Of a DNA stretch of 64,000 nt, positions 33,137 to 43,815 are shown in pieces. The stretch lies in assembly GCA_964019695.1 (NCBI GenBank), contig OZ026525.1, forward strand, positions 73,462,260 to 73,526,259, in the 5' to 3' direction. The DNA comes from Loripinus fragilis. Its lineage: Eukaryota > Mollusca > Bivalvia > Lucinida > Lucinidae. The position numbers and the translations under genes were made by a program. The notes beneath the pieces were generated by a model. That model ran no database searches and was not told where the DNA came from. It worked only from the letters and a program-made list of their open reading frames with translations. Within the stretch, counting starts at the first letter, position 1; the number at the start of each line of letters is the position of its first letter.

Positions 33137-33645
33137 CAGGGGTGTGGAAATATTAAAATTATATACTTGTCCAGGGACAAATAAAGGGCCATAATGTACT
33201 TGTCCAAAGAAAATGTTATTTGTCCGAAAGAACAGGTTAGCTTAAACCTTTCTGCGCTTAAACAATTTACTCTTTCAAAAACAGTATACAACCAGATATC
33301 AACTATCTTGTAAACAGTGTAGATCCAGATCAGCTGGCTTCTGAAGAAGCAAGAAGCAACTGTTCTGTTCTTAAACAATTTACTCTTTCGAAATTAGTAT
33401 AAAACCAAATATCAACTATCTTGTAAACAGTGTAAATTCAGAAGCCAGCTTATCTGGATCCACACTGTTTTCAATGCAACATGTGAACTCGTAATATTTA
33501 ATCAAAATATGAAATACAATGAACAGAATTGTATTAGCTTAATTCATTTGTACTTGTCCAAGGACAAGTAAATAGATATTTACAACTTGTCCTGAATGAA
33601 AATGTACCAGTCGGACAAGTCGGGCATGGTACTTACACAGCCCTG
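33137..33645. mobile_element. 509-bp hAT-like non-autonomous element
   Basis: The termini are CAGGGGTGTG and CACACAGCCCTG-like (ending CACAGCCCTG). CAGGG termini are common in hAT elements. Subterminal ACTTGTCC/GGACAAGT motifs repeat near both ends. Flanks (GCAAGATG / CTAGATGA) are similar but not a clean 8-bp duplication. Inside, a 113-bp direct duplication starts at 33257 and 33370, and a palindrome of the GATCTGG type is present. Confidence 0.65.
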
Positions 33646-33885
33646 CTAGATGAATCTATTACGTTTGTGCTGCTGCTTCCATCATGCATGCTTACCTCCA
33701 TTTTATTTTCATAACATAACTAGGGTAGACCTTTGCAGCAGAAGTGTTAGTGTAGAAGCATCTACAAAATATATAAACAATGTCTCGCAGAGTATTAAAT
33801 TTTAAACCAATGCGATCCAGTATGATCCGCAACTATATACTTAGGCAATACAGCCTATCTGTTACTTTTTCAGTTTTTAAGCAGC

Positions 33886-34147
33886 CAGGGCCCCAAATTA
33901 CAATGCTTCATTAAAGTTAAGGATGAGTTAAGTGAATAATTGATGTTTAGCATGTTACATAGTACAATTAATGTAAAGAAAATGCCAGGATCGGTGCAGT
34001 ACTTATGGCCAAAGATATAATAGTGATCTACAGAAATAATGAAACTATTTTGATTTAAGTTTGAAACGTATATTTTTCACTTCCTAAAATTCAATTCTTA
34101 ACTTAAGTCTTCCTTTACTTTAAGGGGGCATTGTAATTTTCGGCCCA
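33886..34147. mobile_element. 262-bp MITE, CTGGGCC-termini family, copy 2
   Basis: This matches 7329-7591 throughout: AATTACAATG and TTAAAGTTAAGGA at the left, GGTGCAGTACTTATGG and GATCTACAGAAA in the centre, and CATTGTAATT...GGCCC at the right. Confidence 0.8.
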
Positions 34148-34289
34148 AGTGATTAACTACATGCTTTGGTAAATAATGGACGTACGTAAGCTTATGTGTA
34201 CATGTAGATTAGTTTTAAGCAATGATCTAATCTAGCTGATTAAGTAGATAATCACAATATCTATAAGATTTTTCAATCATTTGAGAATG

Positions 34290-35180
34290 ACCATGACCTT
34301 TAAGCTTGTCGTTCATCCTGAGTCATAAATTCTACACATCGTCTCACTGAGAGAAACATTTGAGTGAAGTTTTATGAATTTTTTCAAAGCGTTGAGGAGA
34401 TATGAACTGGAAACGCAATTCAAGGGTAAATCCCACGACCATGAAATTTGACCTTTACCTTGAGTCTCTGAGTTCTGCAAAACCATCTTACTGAGAGAAA
34501 CATTAGGTTGAAGTTTAATGAAATTCATTGAAAAGGTTCATGAGATAGGGAGTGGACCTGATTTGAAGGGTAAATACCATATTCTTGAAGTGTGACCTTG
34601 ACCTGGGGTCTGCGTTGTCAAGTCGTAGGGTCTACACATTGTCTCACTCAGATGAATATTTGACTGAAGTTTAATGAAATTCGTGAAGGGGTAAGGAGAT
34701 ACAGAGTGGCCACCGAATGCAAGGGTAAATCACATTTAATTGAACTTAGACCTTGACATTTGAGTCTGAGTAGCTGAGTCATAGTTTCTGCATACTGTCT
34801 CACCAGAGAGGGACATTTGAGTAAAGTTTAGTGTATAGCAAGCATAGAGTCAGGAGATATGGAGCAGACACGAATTAAAGGCGCTAAAACATGATATTGA
34901 AGTGTGACCGTGACCTTGAGTCTGCGTAGCAGTGTAATGAATTCTGCATCTCTTGGATGAAGTTCAGTGAAAATATTGGAAGAGTTCGAGATATATGGGG
35001 CGGCCATGAAATTCAAGGGTAAATTGCGTGTCCTTTAGCTGTAATCTGGACATTGAGTCTGGGTAGCTGAGTCATGGAATCTGCACATTGTCTCATTGAG
35101 AGAAGCATTTGAGTGTAGTTTCATGAGATCGTTCATAGGCTTCAGGAGATATTCAGTGAACAGGCGGACTAACTGACAAA
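34290..35180 (+). repeat. ~150-bp tandem array, about six units
   Basis: A box like TTGTCTCACTGAGAGAAACA recurs near 34338, 34484, 34637, 34795, 34945 (weak) and 35085, spaced 140-158 bp. Each is followed by GAAGTTTAATGAAATT, GGAGATA and GTGACCTTGACCTTGAGTCT phrases. Units are well diverged. Confidence 0.85.
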
Positions 35181-35556
35181 CAGATGGGCTCACAGAGGAA
35201 AGCCATTGCTATAACCTCAGTTATAAGCCTCCTGTAAGATAGTTAATATAAAAACAACAGGGCACTTGGACCCTGGTAAATCACCTGAGAGTGACTAATT
35301 ATAAGGCCATAGGAAAGCATTACTCCTCCAAAATACCAGTTCTTCAATTTTGATAGAACAACAAGTTCCATAGAAAAGTTTCCATCATGTAGAACATCGA
35401 CTTTACTTTACGATAGTCTATGTAAACCTTGTTAACCCAGGGCCTGCCAATTTTGGTCCCAGGGGCATCATGGTAGGGGATAAATGAATCACGATACATA
35501 CGCAACATCAACACATTTTAAAAGGCCTAGTGACACCATTACGAGGGGGGCCCAAT
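35181..35556. other. Non-coding spacer
   Basis: Nothing was recognised. Confidence 0.4.
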
Positions 35557-36408
35557 ACACTGAAGGACTTTAAAAGGCAAAAATTGAAAATTATTATTTA
35601 TTGCACCCAGAACATTTTAAGCCTTCTTTAACGGGTAAAATGGCCTGGTAACGACCTGGGGTAACGACACTTTGCTTCTATCGAAAACTAATACCAACTT
35701 TTTTACAAACACTGGCCACCACCAGCTACGTGTCGCAGGTTTACTATGTTTTGCACGTGGCATCCCTATGAATCAATGAAACCAATAATTATATCATTTC
35801 ACATGCAGCTTGTACATATACATGTATAAGAAACACTGTAGCTTTAGTTTCATAATATACATATACAACGGTTGTCCGAACATGAATGATTAGGCGCAAT
35901 TGGTATGTTGCAAGCTGGAGTGCGTGTTTCTGAAGTCACGTGATATTATAATTGCCATCCGTTAACAGTAAAGCGCCTAAAAGATCGTTATCAGGCATCA
36001 GGAACAGTGAAATAGCATGTAGGTCTGGTTAACCAAAATGACGAACTGTCATTAAAATGGCAACTTACGTCGAGTGTATCGATGATATTTGCATCAATAA
36101 TATCCATACCAACTGGCTACCGTAAGTGCCAGACAAATAATAGGGTTCCGAGGGTAATTTGTATCTAGATTTTTAATAAAAACATTTTTATCTAATTACT
36201 TTAAATTGACAAATTCAAATTGCAACTTTAGAATCTAAGGGTATTGCTATTCGATAGACTGTTTCCCTAATAATATTTATTATTTTGGTATGAAATCTAA
36301 AAACATGTTTAGCTGACATGTTGATGTTCATTGTTGCCAATCTCAATAAAATTGACACATTTAAACATGAAAACTTTATGAATTTCAGTTTTTTAAAGTC
36401 CTTCAGTG
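35557..36408. mobile_element. 852-bp TIR element, CACTGAAGGAC family
   Basis: It begins CACTGAAGGACTTTAAAA and ends in its exact complement. TA lies at 35555-35556 and 36409-36410. A relative with ACTGAAGGACTTTAGAAA ends is inserted in a Gypsy element at 45912-46727. No transposase frame; non-autonomous, Tc1/mariner-like by its TA target. Confidence 0.8.
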
Positions 36409-36410
36409 TA

Positions 36411-37055
36411 TGTAATGAAAGTGCATTCATAATCCATTCCGCAAATGCGTTAGGTTTCTATACTATATGCTAAACAAAAGATCAAATTTGAGCCTTTATC
36501 GTTCTGACTTATTTAGGTTGAGACTTTAGAAAGCGCATACTCATACACATTGGATAGCAAAGAAATATTTTAACGAATTTAGGAAGGCATTCTGTATTTT
36601 CTAAAAGTATTAATTGCATATCCACAGTTTTGGTTTTAACTTCCTTTTAGCTGCTTAAGCGCTGTCCGATTTGTACCTAATTGCTTCCTCTGACGTTGAA
36701 GCGTTAAAAAAAGAGACGTAAAACTTGAAATTATACCGATAGGGTATGTACGGTTCTTGAAAATGGGCATTTTGTGTTTGGGTCAGGAAAGGACAACTTA
36801 TTCGGTATTTTAAAACAGACTAGATCACACACATTCCAAAATAAAATGTTTTGAAGGGCAGTCAATTTTTCTAATGTTTCCTCTCCTGTATATAATGAAA
36901 CGTAAGACAGTTCTTTTGACCACCTACAATACTGTTTTATTTTAAACACAAAAAATAATTTCTATTACACACTTTTTTTATATCTTAATTAGACATTAGG
37001 TGTCTTATAATTCGAAAACGCCTGGACTTCAATACAAATGTACATAAAGGTTAAG
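36411..37055. other. Non-coding spacer
   Basis: Nothing was recognised beyond AT-rich sequence. Confidence 0.4.
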
Positions 37056-37362
37056 GTAAAGCCCCCTGGTGGCTTATGCTGCTGTTCATTTTAAGTCGGT
37101 GGTATTGTTGTTGGTGATTCATTGTTGATTGTTACTCTCATTGTGAGAGTCAGTAATTGTTCTATATTTTGTTGTGTGTTACTTTATTTTCACCATAGTG
37201 TTGCAATCATCTTGATGGGGAAGAGAGAGCTGGTTGCTTTGCTTTTATTTTTGCCTCCTAGTGCCTTGTAATTGTTGTGTGGCTCTTCCTTACGATGCCA
37301 CGCGTTTGTCTACACTTGTGATTTTGGTATTTCCTGATCATACTCACTTACTATTTTTTAGT
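37056..37362 (+). mobile_element. Penelope-like 3' UTR copy (lineage 2)
   Basis: It matches 32460-32768 and 38880-39165: AAGCCCCCTGGTGGCTTATG, the TTGCAATCATCTTGATGGGG block and the TATTTCCTGATCATACTCAC terminus. Confidence 0.8.
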
Positions 37363-37664
37363 TGAGAGAGTAATTATATGTTAAAAGTGGTAGAATACGA
37401 TGCTTATTGAATGACTTTTAACAACATTGACACAATGAAAGCCATCAAAAGTGTAAAATGAAAATTACAAATGTTTAACAAAAGGAAAATATTTTATGAT
37501 TAATCATACATGTAGACTCAGATATCCAAATGTTTAAGTGTTAAATTTGTTTTTATTTTCTTGCCTACCAGTATTAGCACGTGTTTGGTGCTCAATAAAA
37601 CTACCATAATAATGTTTTAAGTACCCTCAGCATAAGTTTGGATTCTCAAAAGTTTTGTTTTTGT

Positions 37665-37857
37665 TTGATTTGATTCTTTACGTCCACTCAACAATCTTTC
37701 AGTTATGCGGGACGGTCTTCCTGGGTTGAACCAGTACTAAGCTAGGATAAATGTGTCTTGCTCAAGGACCACAACGCAGTGACGCCGGTGAGGCTCGAAC
37801 CCGCGGCCCTTCGGTCTCGAGTCAAGCACTCTACCACTGAGCCACTGTGCTCCCAGA
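37665..37857 (-). repeat. tRNA-derived SINE, family S1, reverse copy
   Basis: The B-box complement GAGGCTCGAACCCG and A-box complement CACTCTACCACTGAGCCACT are preceded by the shared body (CTTCCTGGGTTGAACCAGTA) and the TTTGATTTGATTC tail. It is close to the copy at 23165. Confidence 0.9.
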
Positions 37858-38057
37858 TTCTCAAAAGCACTGTCTTCGTGAGACAACATATGCTTTGGTT
37901 TGAAAGCAGAAAAAAGTATCTGGTGGTCTGATTGAAGCTTTTTTTTATCAGTTTTAGGTGTCTTACAAGTCGAAACTGCTAGAAATCTATATTAATGTAT
38001 TTTATGGTATGAATGCCGCAAAAATATTAAAGAAATGAATTCAGTTTTTGTAATGTT

Positions 38058-38142
38058 CATGGAATCATGAATACTTTGGGTCTCATGCAAAGTAAGTTAA
38101 CTTTGCAGGAGACCTGAAGTATTCATGATTCCATGAACAGAC
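38058..38142. repeat. 85-nt hairpin, ~38-bp arms with three mismatches
   Basis: TTCATGGAATCATGAATACT pairs with AGTATTCATGATTCCATGAA, and the pairing continues through GGGTCTC/GAGACC to CAAAGT/ACTTTG around a short loop. Weaker pairing extends outward. The size and internal bulges resemble a microRNA precursor, but a palindromic MITE is equally possible. Confidence 0.75.
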
Positions 38143-38254
38143 CAAAAATTGAATTTATGCTTATATTTACACTTTATGATAAACATCTAAAATATAAAAA
38201 AAATATTTATAGTTTAGGAAACAAAACAACAGAAACTCATTTTAACTGCTAAGT

Positions 38255-39165
38255 TATTAAAACAAGGTTATAGATATCATATAATTCGAAAAGCATTTTC
38301 TAAATTCTACCACAGACACTCAGAGTTAATTGTTAAATACAACATTCGGTTAAAAACTCTTCTGCAACAAGGCATATCAGAACCTATATTTTATGGTGAT
38401 TAAGTTTATAAATTCAAACGAATTGTTGGAAAACCTTATTTTAGTGATTTATTAAAAAAAGATAGTAAAACGTTATATAAGGGTTGGATATAACTTGGAT
38501 ATCATGCGACAGTCTGCATGCCTAGTTTTAAACCCAATCACAGTTTACAGCTACGGTTTCCTCTTTAATTGCACGACAGTGGGCCAGGCCTAAGGCTCTA
38601 TGACGGCTCTGACGTAAAGCTTTAATTGGTGGGTTCAGGCCTGATGCTTATCAGTAGCTGGACCCACTGTGGCTCAACTTGAGGTTTTCTTTAGCTCTGA
38701 CTATCTGTGAGTCATGAGCCCTTTTCTTTGTTTCATCATGGTGTGTTAATTTGATTAGAGTGTTTCTCCATGATGATACATTGCATTAGTTAGATGGCCT
38801 CCATGCGAGCTGAACATTTCTTGTACTTCAACAACAGCAGAATATAGGGCGAAGATTTAGTACCAGAAAAATGCATTTAAGCCCCCCGGTGGCTTAGGCT
38901 GCTGTCCGTTCTAAGGCGGTGGTTCTGTTGTTGTTGACATTTTGTTTATTGTTTCTCCCATTGTGGGAGTCTGTAACTGTTCTATGTTTTGTTGTGCGTT
39001 ACTTTATGTCCATTCTAGTATTGCAATCATCTTGATGGGGAAGAGAGGGCTGGTTACTTTGCTTGTGATGGTTGAGCGGCTCTTCCTTGCGGCGCCATGG
39101 GGTTGTCTGCGGTTTGTGACTGTGGTATTTCCTGATCATACTCACTTACTATTTTTGTAATTAAA
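38255..39165 (+). pseudogene. Penelope-like RT C-terminal remnant plus 3' UTR (lineage 2)
   Basis: The coding part reads KFYHRHSELIVKYNIRLKTL then LLQQGISEPIFYGD, an in-frame stop, and VYKFKRIVGKP. Near 38500 it resumes MRQSACLVLNPITVYSYGFL. These are C-terminal blocks of the same family as 47089-47690. The non-coding tail starts near 38690 and ends TATTTCCTGATCATACTCAC at 39150. This copy shows that the lineage-2 tails elsewhere belong to this retroelement. The catalytic domain is absent. Confidence 0.75.
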
Positions 39166-39819
39166 ATGAAATAATGTTAACAGCTTTGTCTGAGTATAAA
39201 ACAGAAAAGCAGAACACCCAGCGTAAACACGGAGGGCCAATGGTGCAAACAAGAAGCTAGCTTGGCACATGCAACTCTGGTGTGGCTGGCAGTCAATCAC
39301 AACACCAGTGTCGCTTCTGGCAAATGAGCTAGATGTTTGAAGCATATTTAACGGGCAAGTGAGCTTGTCAGATGTCAATCATAGTTTTGTCATTCATGAG
39401 ACTATGAACGGTTGCAAAAATCTAAAGATTCATTAAAGGATTTCTTCGAAAATGTAAATATTGATGTATGACAATATGAAATGTTCTGTTACTGTTTTGT
39501 TTTAACTGAGAATTTCGATACAGCAGTCATTTCAGCATTTTTATCAAATCCTTTTAAATCTTAGACTAGTAAACTACTATTAAATCAAAGGTTTCTCTGT
39601 AAAATCTCCCTTCTAAGCTGATAGCCCCATCAGACAGATAGTATATAAAAAAGAAGGACTCAAATTAAGTGGGCCGTTTTTTTAAGTCGCAAGTTTTGTT
39701 AAATATCAGGTAGACTAGGGCCAGTCTACGCATGTACAACAGCCATAGAGCAGCATGTTTTCTATGCATTGTAAGAAAATCATTTTGTTATAGCGCTTGT
39801 CTGTTCAAAGTTTAGTTCG
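39166..39819. other. Non-coding spacer
   Basis: No repeat or motif was recognised. A 78-codon reverse frame has no domain signal. Confidence 0.4.
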
Positions 39820-40378
39820 TCCAAACCGTTGACATTTTCATGAGTTTTCGTGAGCCAATCCGTTGACATAATACTGCATATAAATGTATAGTTTGTGTTG
39901 AACTAACTAGTCCAATCCGTCAACAATTGCCGCTTACACGGCTAACATAATGAACTATTTCTCAAAAACCAGCCAAGGGATTTTATTACGGTTTTCGGCG
40001 TCTGGATCAGATTTGAATTGTGCATCGTTGTTCATAGATATGATACGGATATATACATGCAGTTTCAAAGGAATGACAAGAAAATATATGGGTCATCGCT
40101 TCAAAAATTATCAGCACAGAAAAAGACAGTTCAAAGAACCGATGCAAGCAACTGTGTATATTTTTCGCCACAGTACTTGTTGTTTTATGCAGATAAATCA
40201 ATTCTACATGCGGTAATTTGGATCGTTCGGCTGATGCATGCTTTATACAGTAATCATATTGGATACAATGAGACACCTACCTTGCCTGTGTTGAATGGTC
40301 AGCCATCTTGGGTGGTCTGCTCCACTTCCAAAAAACGGCCGATCCGGAGCTCGATATAGACAGTGATTATCCCTTGAT
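39820..40378 (-). repeat. Exon-like duplicated module, copy B (inverted)
   Basis: Reverse complement of 28888-29460, by eye roughly 85% identical. The YY1-like site is CCAAGATGGCTGACC and the donor-like AAG/GTAGGT is preserved at about 40277-40286. The GTCAACGGATTGG-type phrases are also kept. The frames differ between the copies, which argues against a conserved protein. Confidence 0.75.
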
Positions 40379-40559
40379 GAAGTGATTTATGATGCAATGT
40401 TGAGCATGGTTGCGTGTTAAACATACATGTAATTATCATAGGATATCGTGGGTAAAGGCAATAGTATTAAGCTGACCCTTGTTCTGCAAGTATAGGTAGA
40501 CATCACACACCACTCCTGATACTTTAATATACAGAACATTAATTGGGGGTGGAGAACAT

Positions 40560-41690
40560 AAGAGTATTTTTCAAGGATCAACAAGATAGGTTGCGCAAGG
40601 AGCGCTTAGCAAAGCGTGACAAATTGCAGAAAAAGAACAGCGGGAACATGAGTTGAAGTTAAAAGCCTGTGAAAAAGATGCGCAAGAGCACAAAAGAGAA
40701 GCACGTAAAATTGAAATTCAGCATGAAAGGGAAGTGCGAGAAATTGAAATTGAATTAAAAAAGCACGAAAGAGAAGTGCGTGAAAAGGAACTTGAGCGCA
40801 AAGGGAATGCCAAGAAAAAGCGTGAGAAGTGCATGAATTTGAAATTCAGCGCAAAAAAGAGGCAATTGAACGCACAGCTAAGGGAGTAATGATTGTGCAC
40901 AGATGCGAATCACAGCGCCTTAGATAACAAAATGAATTAGATGACCTTGAAATGGAAAGATAAACTGAAGAAGGTAGGATAAGGCCCATAAATAGTAAAG
41001 CTCAAAATTCAGAAAGTGTAGCTAAAACACCTAAGGAACCGGCTCTTGATGAGAATCCGGATGAGATGAATTCGTATCTACTGCATTTTGAAAGGTATGC
41101 TCCTGCTCAAAGATGGAAGAGAGATCAACGGGCCATCAATTTGAGCGCATTCCTGAAAGATAAAGTTTAAGATGTGTTTGTTTTAATGCCCCTTGAACAA
41201 GCATTAGATTATGACATGTTGATGGCTGCTCTAGTAAAGTGGTTAACTGAGGAGGGTTCAAGCGAAGGTATGAAAAATGTACACAAGATTCTGGTGAAAC
41301 ATTGCAGAAGTTCACCAGCCACTTAAAAAGTTATTTTAACAGACGGATAGATATGGCCAGAATGGAAAAAAATTATGAAGGCTCGGCTGATCATATTTTG
41401 AGACATAAACTTGCCTTCATTTGTAATAAGAAATTAGAACTTTTCCTGCAAGAAAGATAACCTGAATCACTTGAACATGCGAGTAAGTTAACAGATAAGT
41501 TACACTGATATAGTGAATTTGGCGTTCAAAGGTTATGATAGGTCACAATCAAAGTCTAGGTCACGATCAAGGTCAGTGTCTCCTTCTAGAAGATTTCAGC
41601 CTCAGGGACCTCAGTAAGCGCGAGGCACATGTTTTATTTGTGGAGACCGGGGACATATAGCACGGTTTTGTCCTGATAGGCATTAGAACA
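40560..41690 (+). pseudogene. Gag of a Gmr1-like Ty3/Gypsy element (broken)
   Basis: The N-terminal part (40653-40889) is a long charged helix of Glu/Lys/Arg repeats, predicted coiled coil. Then comes a capsid-like part: EMNSYLLHFERYAPAQRWKR near 41070, INLSAFLKDK and LMPLEQALDYDML near 41200. This pattern resembles Gypsy capsids of the type from which the vertebrate SCAN domain arose. The nucleocapsid has a zinc knuckle CFICGDRGHIARFC (CX2CX4HX4C) near 41630-41678, preceded by an Arg/Ser-rich stretch. Stops and frameshifts interrupt it in several places. Confidence 0.75.
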
Positions 41691-41865
41691 ATAGAATGCA
41701 GGTCACCACATCTCATACTAATTATAGGAGTATAAGTGGATCCCCCAAAAACAGGTAAGATTTCAGTCCTATAAGCAGGAAGCTAAGCAAGACTTTGATG
41801 AGGATTAAATGGGTGAAAGCCAAGTTTGTGGCGCATGTATCATACCAACTGATACGGTGAGTTAA

Positions 41866-42395
41866 GTGCAAGCACATTGTGAAAATACAAAAGACGCTTT
41901 CACATCTGGTACACTGAGAGTGAGCACGTCATCTCAGATGACGTCATGTAGTGATACCATAAAGACAGTACAAGGTATGCTGGGTCAGAAGATAGTAAAT
42001 GTACTGCGTGATACTGGATGTACTGGCGTAATTGTAAAACAATTGTTGGTACCAGAGAGTGCATTTACAGGTAATAGTCACACGTGCATGATGGTAGATA
42101 GATCTACTTTAGAGTTATCTGAAGCCAAGGTATATCTAAATACTCTGTAATTTGAGGGTGAGGTTATAGCCCTATGTATGGAAATCCTTTAGTCAAAGTG
42201 ATTTTGGATAACATACCAGGGGCAAGAGATGCACAGAATCCAGATAGTAACTGGGTCTCTGCTTTAGCTGTCCAAACCAGGGCTCAGGCGAAGCAAAAAG
42301 AGCAAAGTAAATCACAACTTAGAACTCCAAGCATAGTTAGTAGTGATATTACTCCAGATCAGATTAGAGATTCCCAAGTAAGTGATCCTACTTAG
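41866..42395 (+). pseudogene. Gypsy aspartic protease region (broken)
   Basis: The frame contains LRDTGCTGVIVKQ, with the retropepsin active-site DTG at 42009-42017. It follows the zinc knuckle directly, as expected for gag-protease order. After a frame break, IPGARDAQNPDSNW and VQTRAQAKQKE (42200-42310) match the segment that usually joins protease to the next Pol domain. The frame stops at 42150 and 42395. Confidence 0.75.
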
Positions 42396-42399
42396 CTAT

Positions 42400-43500
42400 A
42401 ATCCGTACAGCTTGTGAGGAGGAGGTAATAAAGGAAAATCCTAAGTACTTTAAGAAAAAATACTTAATATATAGACAGTATAGTTCCCATAAGGTGAAAA
42501 ATGATAAGGTGTTTGTGCAGCTTGTAATGCCAATGCAATATCGTAAGACCATTATGAAACTGGCACATGAATCTATAATATCTGGACACTTAGCAGTAAA
42601 AAAAAACATTCAGAAGGTATTATCAGAGTTTTTTCTGGCCTGGTATTTTCAGTGATATAAAGAGATACTGTCGTTCTTGTGATATATCCCAACGCACTAT
42701 CCCCAAAGGTAATACTGCAAGAGCACAGCTAGGCAGTTGCCTAATATTGTTACGCGTTTTCAGAGAGTAGCAATAAATTTGGTTAGGCCACCTGAACCAC
42801 GGACAGCCAGTAAGAATAAATACATTTTAACGTAAGTGGATTATGCTACTAGGTACCAAGAAGCAGTAGCTCTTCCCTCTATTGTAACGGAGACTGTTGC
42901 TGAAGCATTAGTGAGTATGTTAAGTAGGGTGGGGGTAGCCAAAGAAGTTTTGACTGACATGGGTAGTCAGTTCACATCAGCTTTAATAAAAGAGGTATGT
43001 AGGTTGTTATCCTTCAAGCAGCTAGTCACGACCCCATATCATCCTATATGTAATGGCCTGGTGGAATGCTTTAATAAAACGTTGAAGAAAATGCTAACCA
43101 GAATGTGCATGGAACGTCTGATATGGGATAAATATGTAGATCCATTGTTGTTTGCGTATAGAGAGGTTCCACAGGAGAGTCTAGGTTTATTTCCATTTGA
43201 ATTGATATATGGATGGCCTGTAAGAGAACCTATGCAAATATTGAGAGAGCTTTGGACAAAAGAGAGTGTAGATTCACAGGCACATACTATGTATAAATAT
43301 GTGGTCAATTTAAGAGACAGACTGGAGTCAACGGTGAGTTTGGCCCATGAGAATTTGCAGAATATGTCCAAGTATAAACATTATTACAACCGGAAATTGA
43401 AACAAAGGAGTTTAAAGGAAGGTGATATAGTATTGGTACTTTTGCCAACAAAGGCCAATAAATTGCACATGAGTTGGAAGGGCAGTTTGAAGTTGTAGAA
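42400..43500 (+). pseudogene. Gypsy integrase, upstream of reverse transcriptase
   Basis: The zinc-binding N-terminal region is partly readable (LAHESIISGHLAVKK near 42560, then a Cys pair near 42675), with stops. The core is open from 42836 for 220 codons: catalytic Asp2 (DYATRYQEA), Asp41 (LTDMGSQF) and Glu77 (GLVECFNK). The spacing of the last two is 35 residues, the canonical DD35E. The C-terminal part has KYKHYYNRKLKQ and GDIVLVLLPT. The integrase core looks the best preserved part of the element. In most Gypsy elements integrase is last in Pol; here it precedes RT. Confidence 0.85.
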
Positions 43501-43611
43501 AAATTAAGTATGCTTGATTAAAGAATCAACATTGGCAGAAATTTTAAAAAATCTTTTCACATTAACATGCTGAGGAAATATATTGAAAGAGAGGATGAAT
43601 AGCAGACTTTA

Positions 43612-43815
43612 ATGGGACAGGTAATTTCTGTGGCTATTCTAGATGAAAGCTCAGAGAGTATGTATGAAGGAATGGAATGTTTTGTAGAATCACCTTCAGT
43701 CTCAGATTGTGGTGATGTTAATGATATCAATATTAACCCGGATTTGACAGTTAAGCAAAAAGCACAGATAAGAGAGATTATCTCTGATTATTCAGACCTG
43801 GATGTATTACGTTGA
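43612..43815 (+). pseudogene. Spacer between integrase and RT of the Gmr1-like element
   Basis: An acidic 67-codon frame ending INPDLTVKQKAQIREIISDY, the usual stretch immediately before a Gypsy RT. It shows continuity between the integrase and RT modules. Confidence 0.65.

Noticed and set aside
42388..42609. Reverse frame over the Gypsy integrase N-terminus
   Set aside because: Antisense shadow of the forward element; no independent signal.
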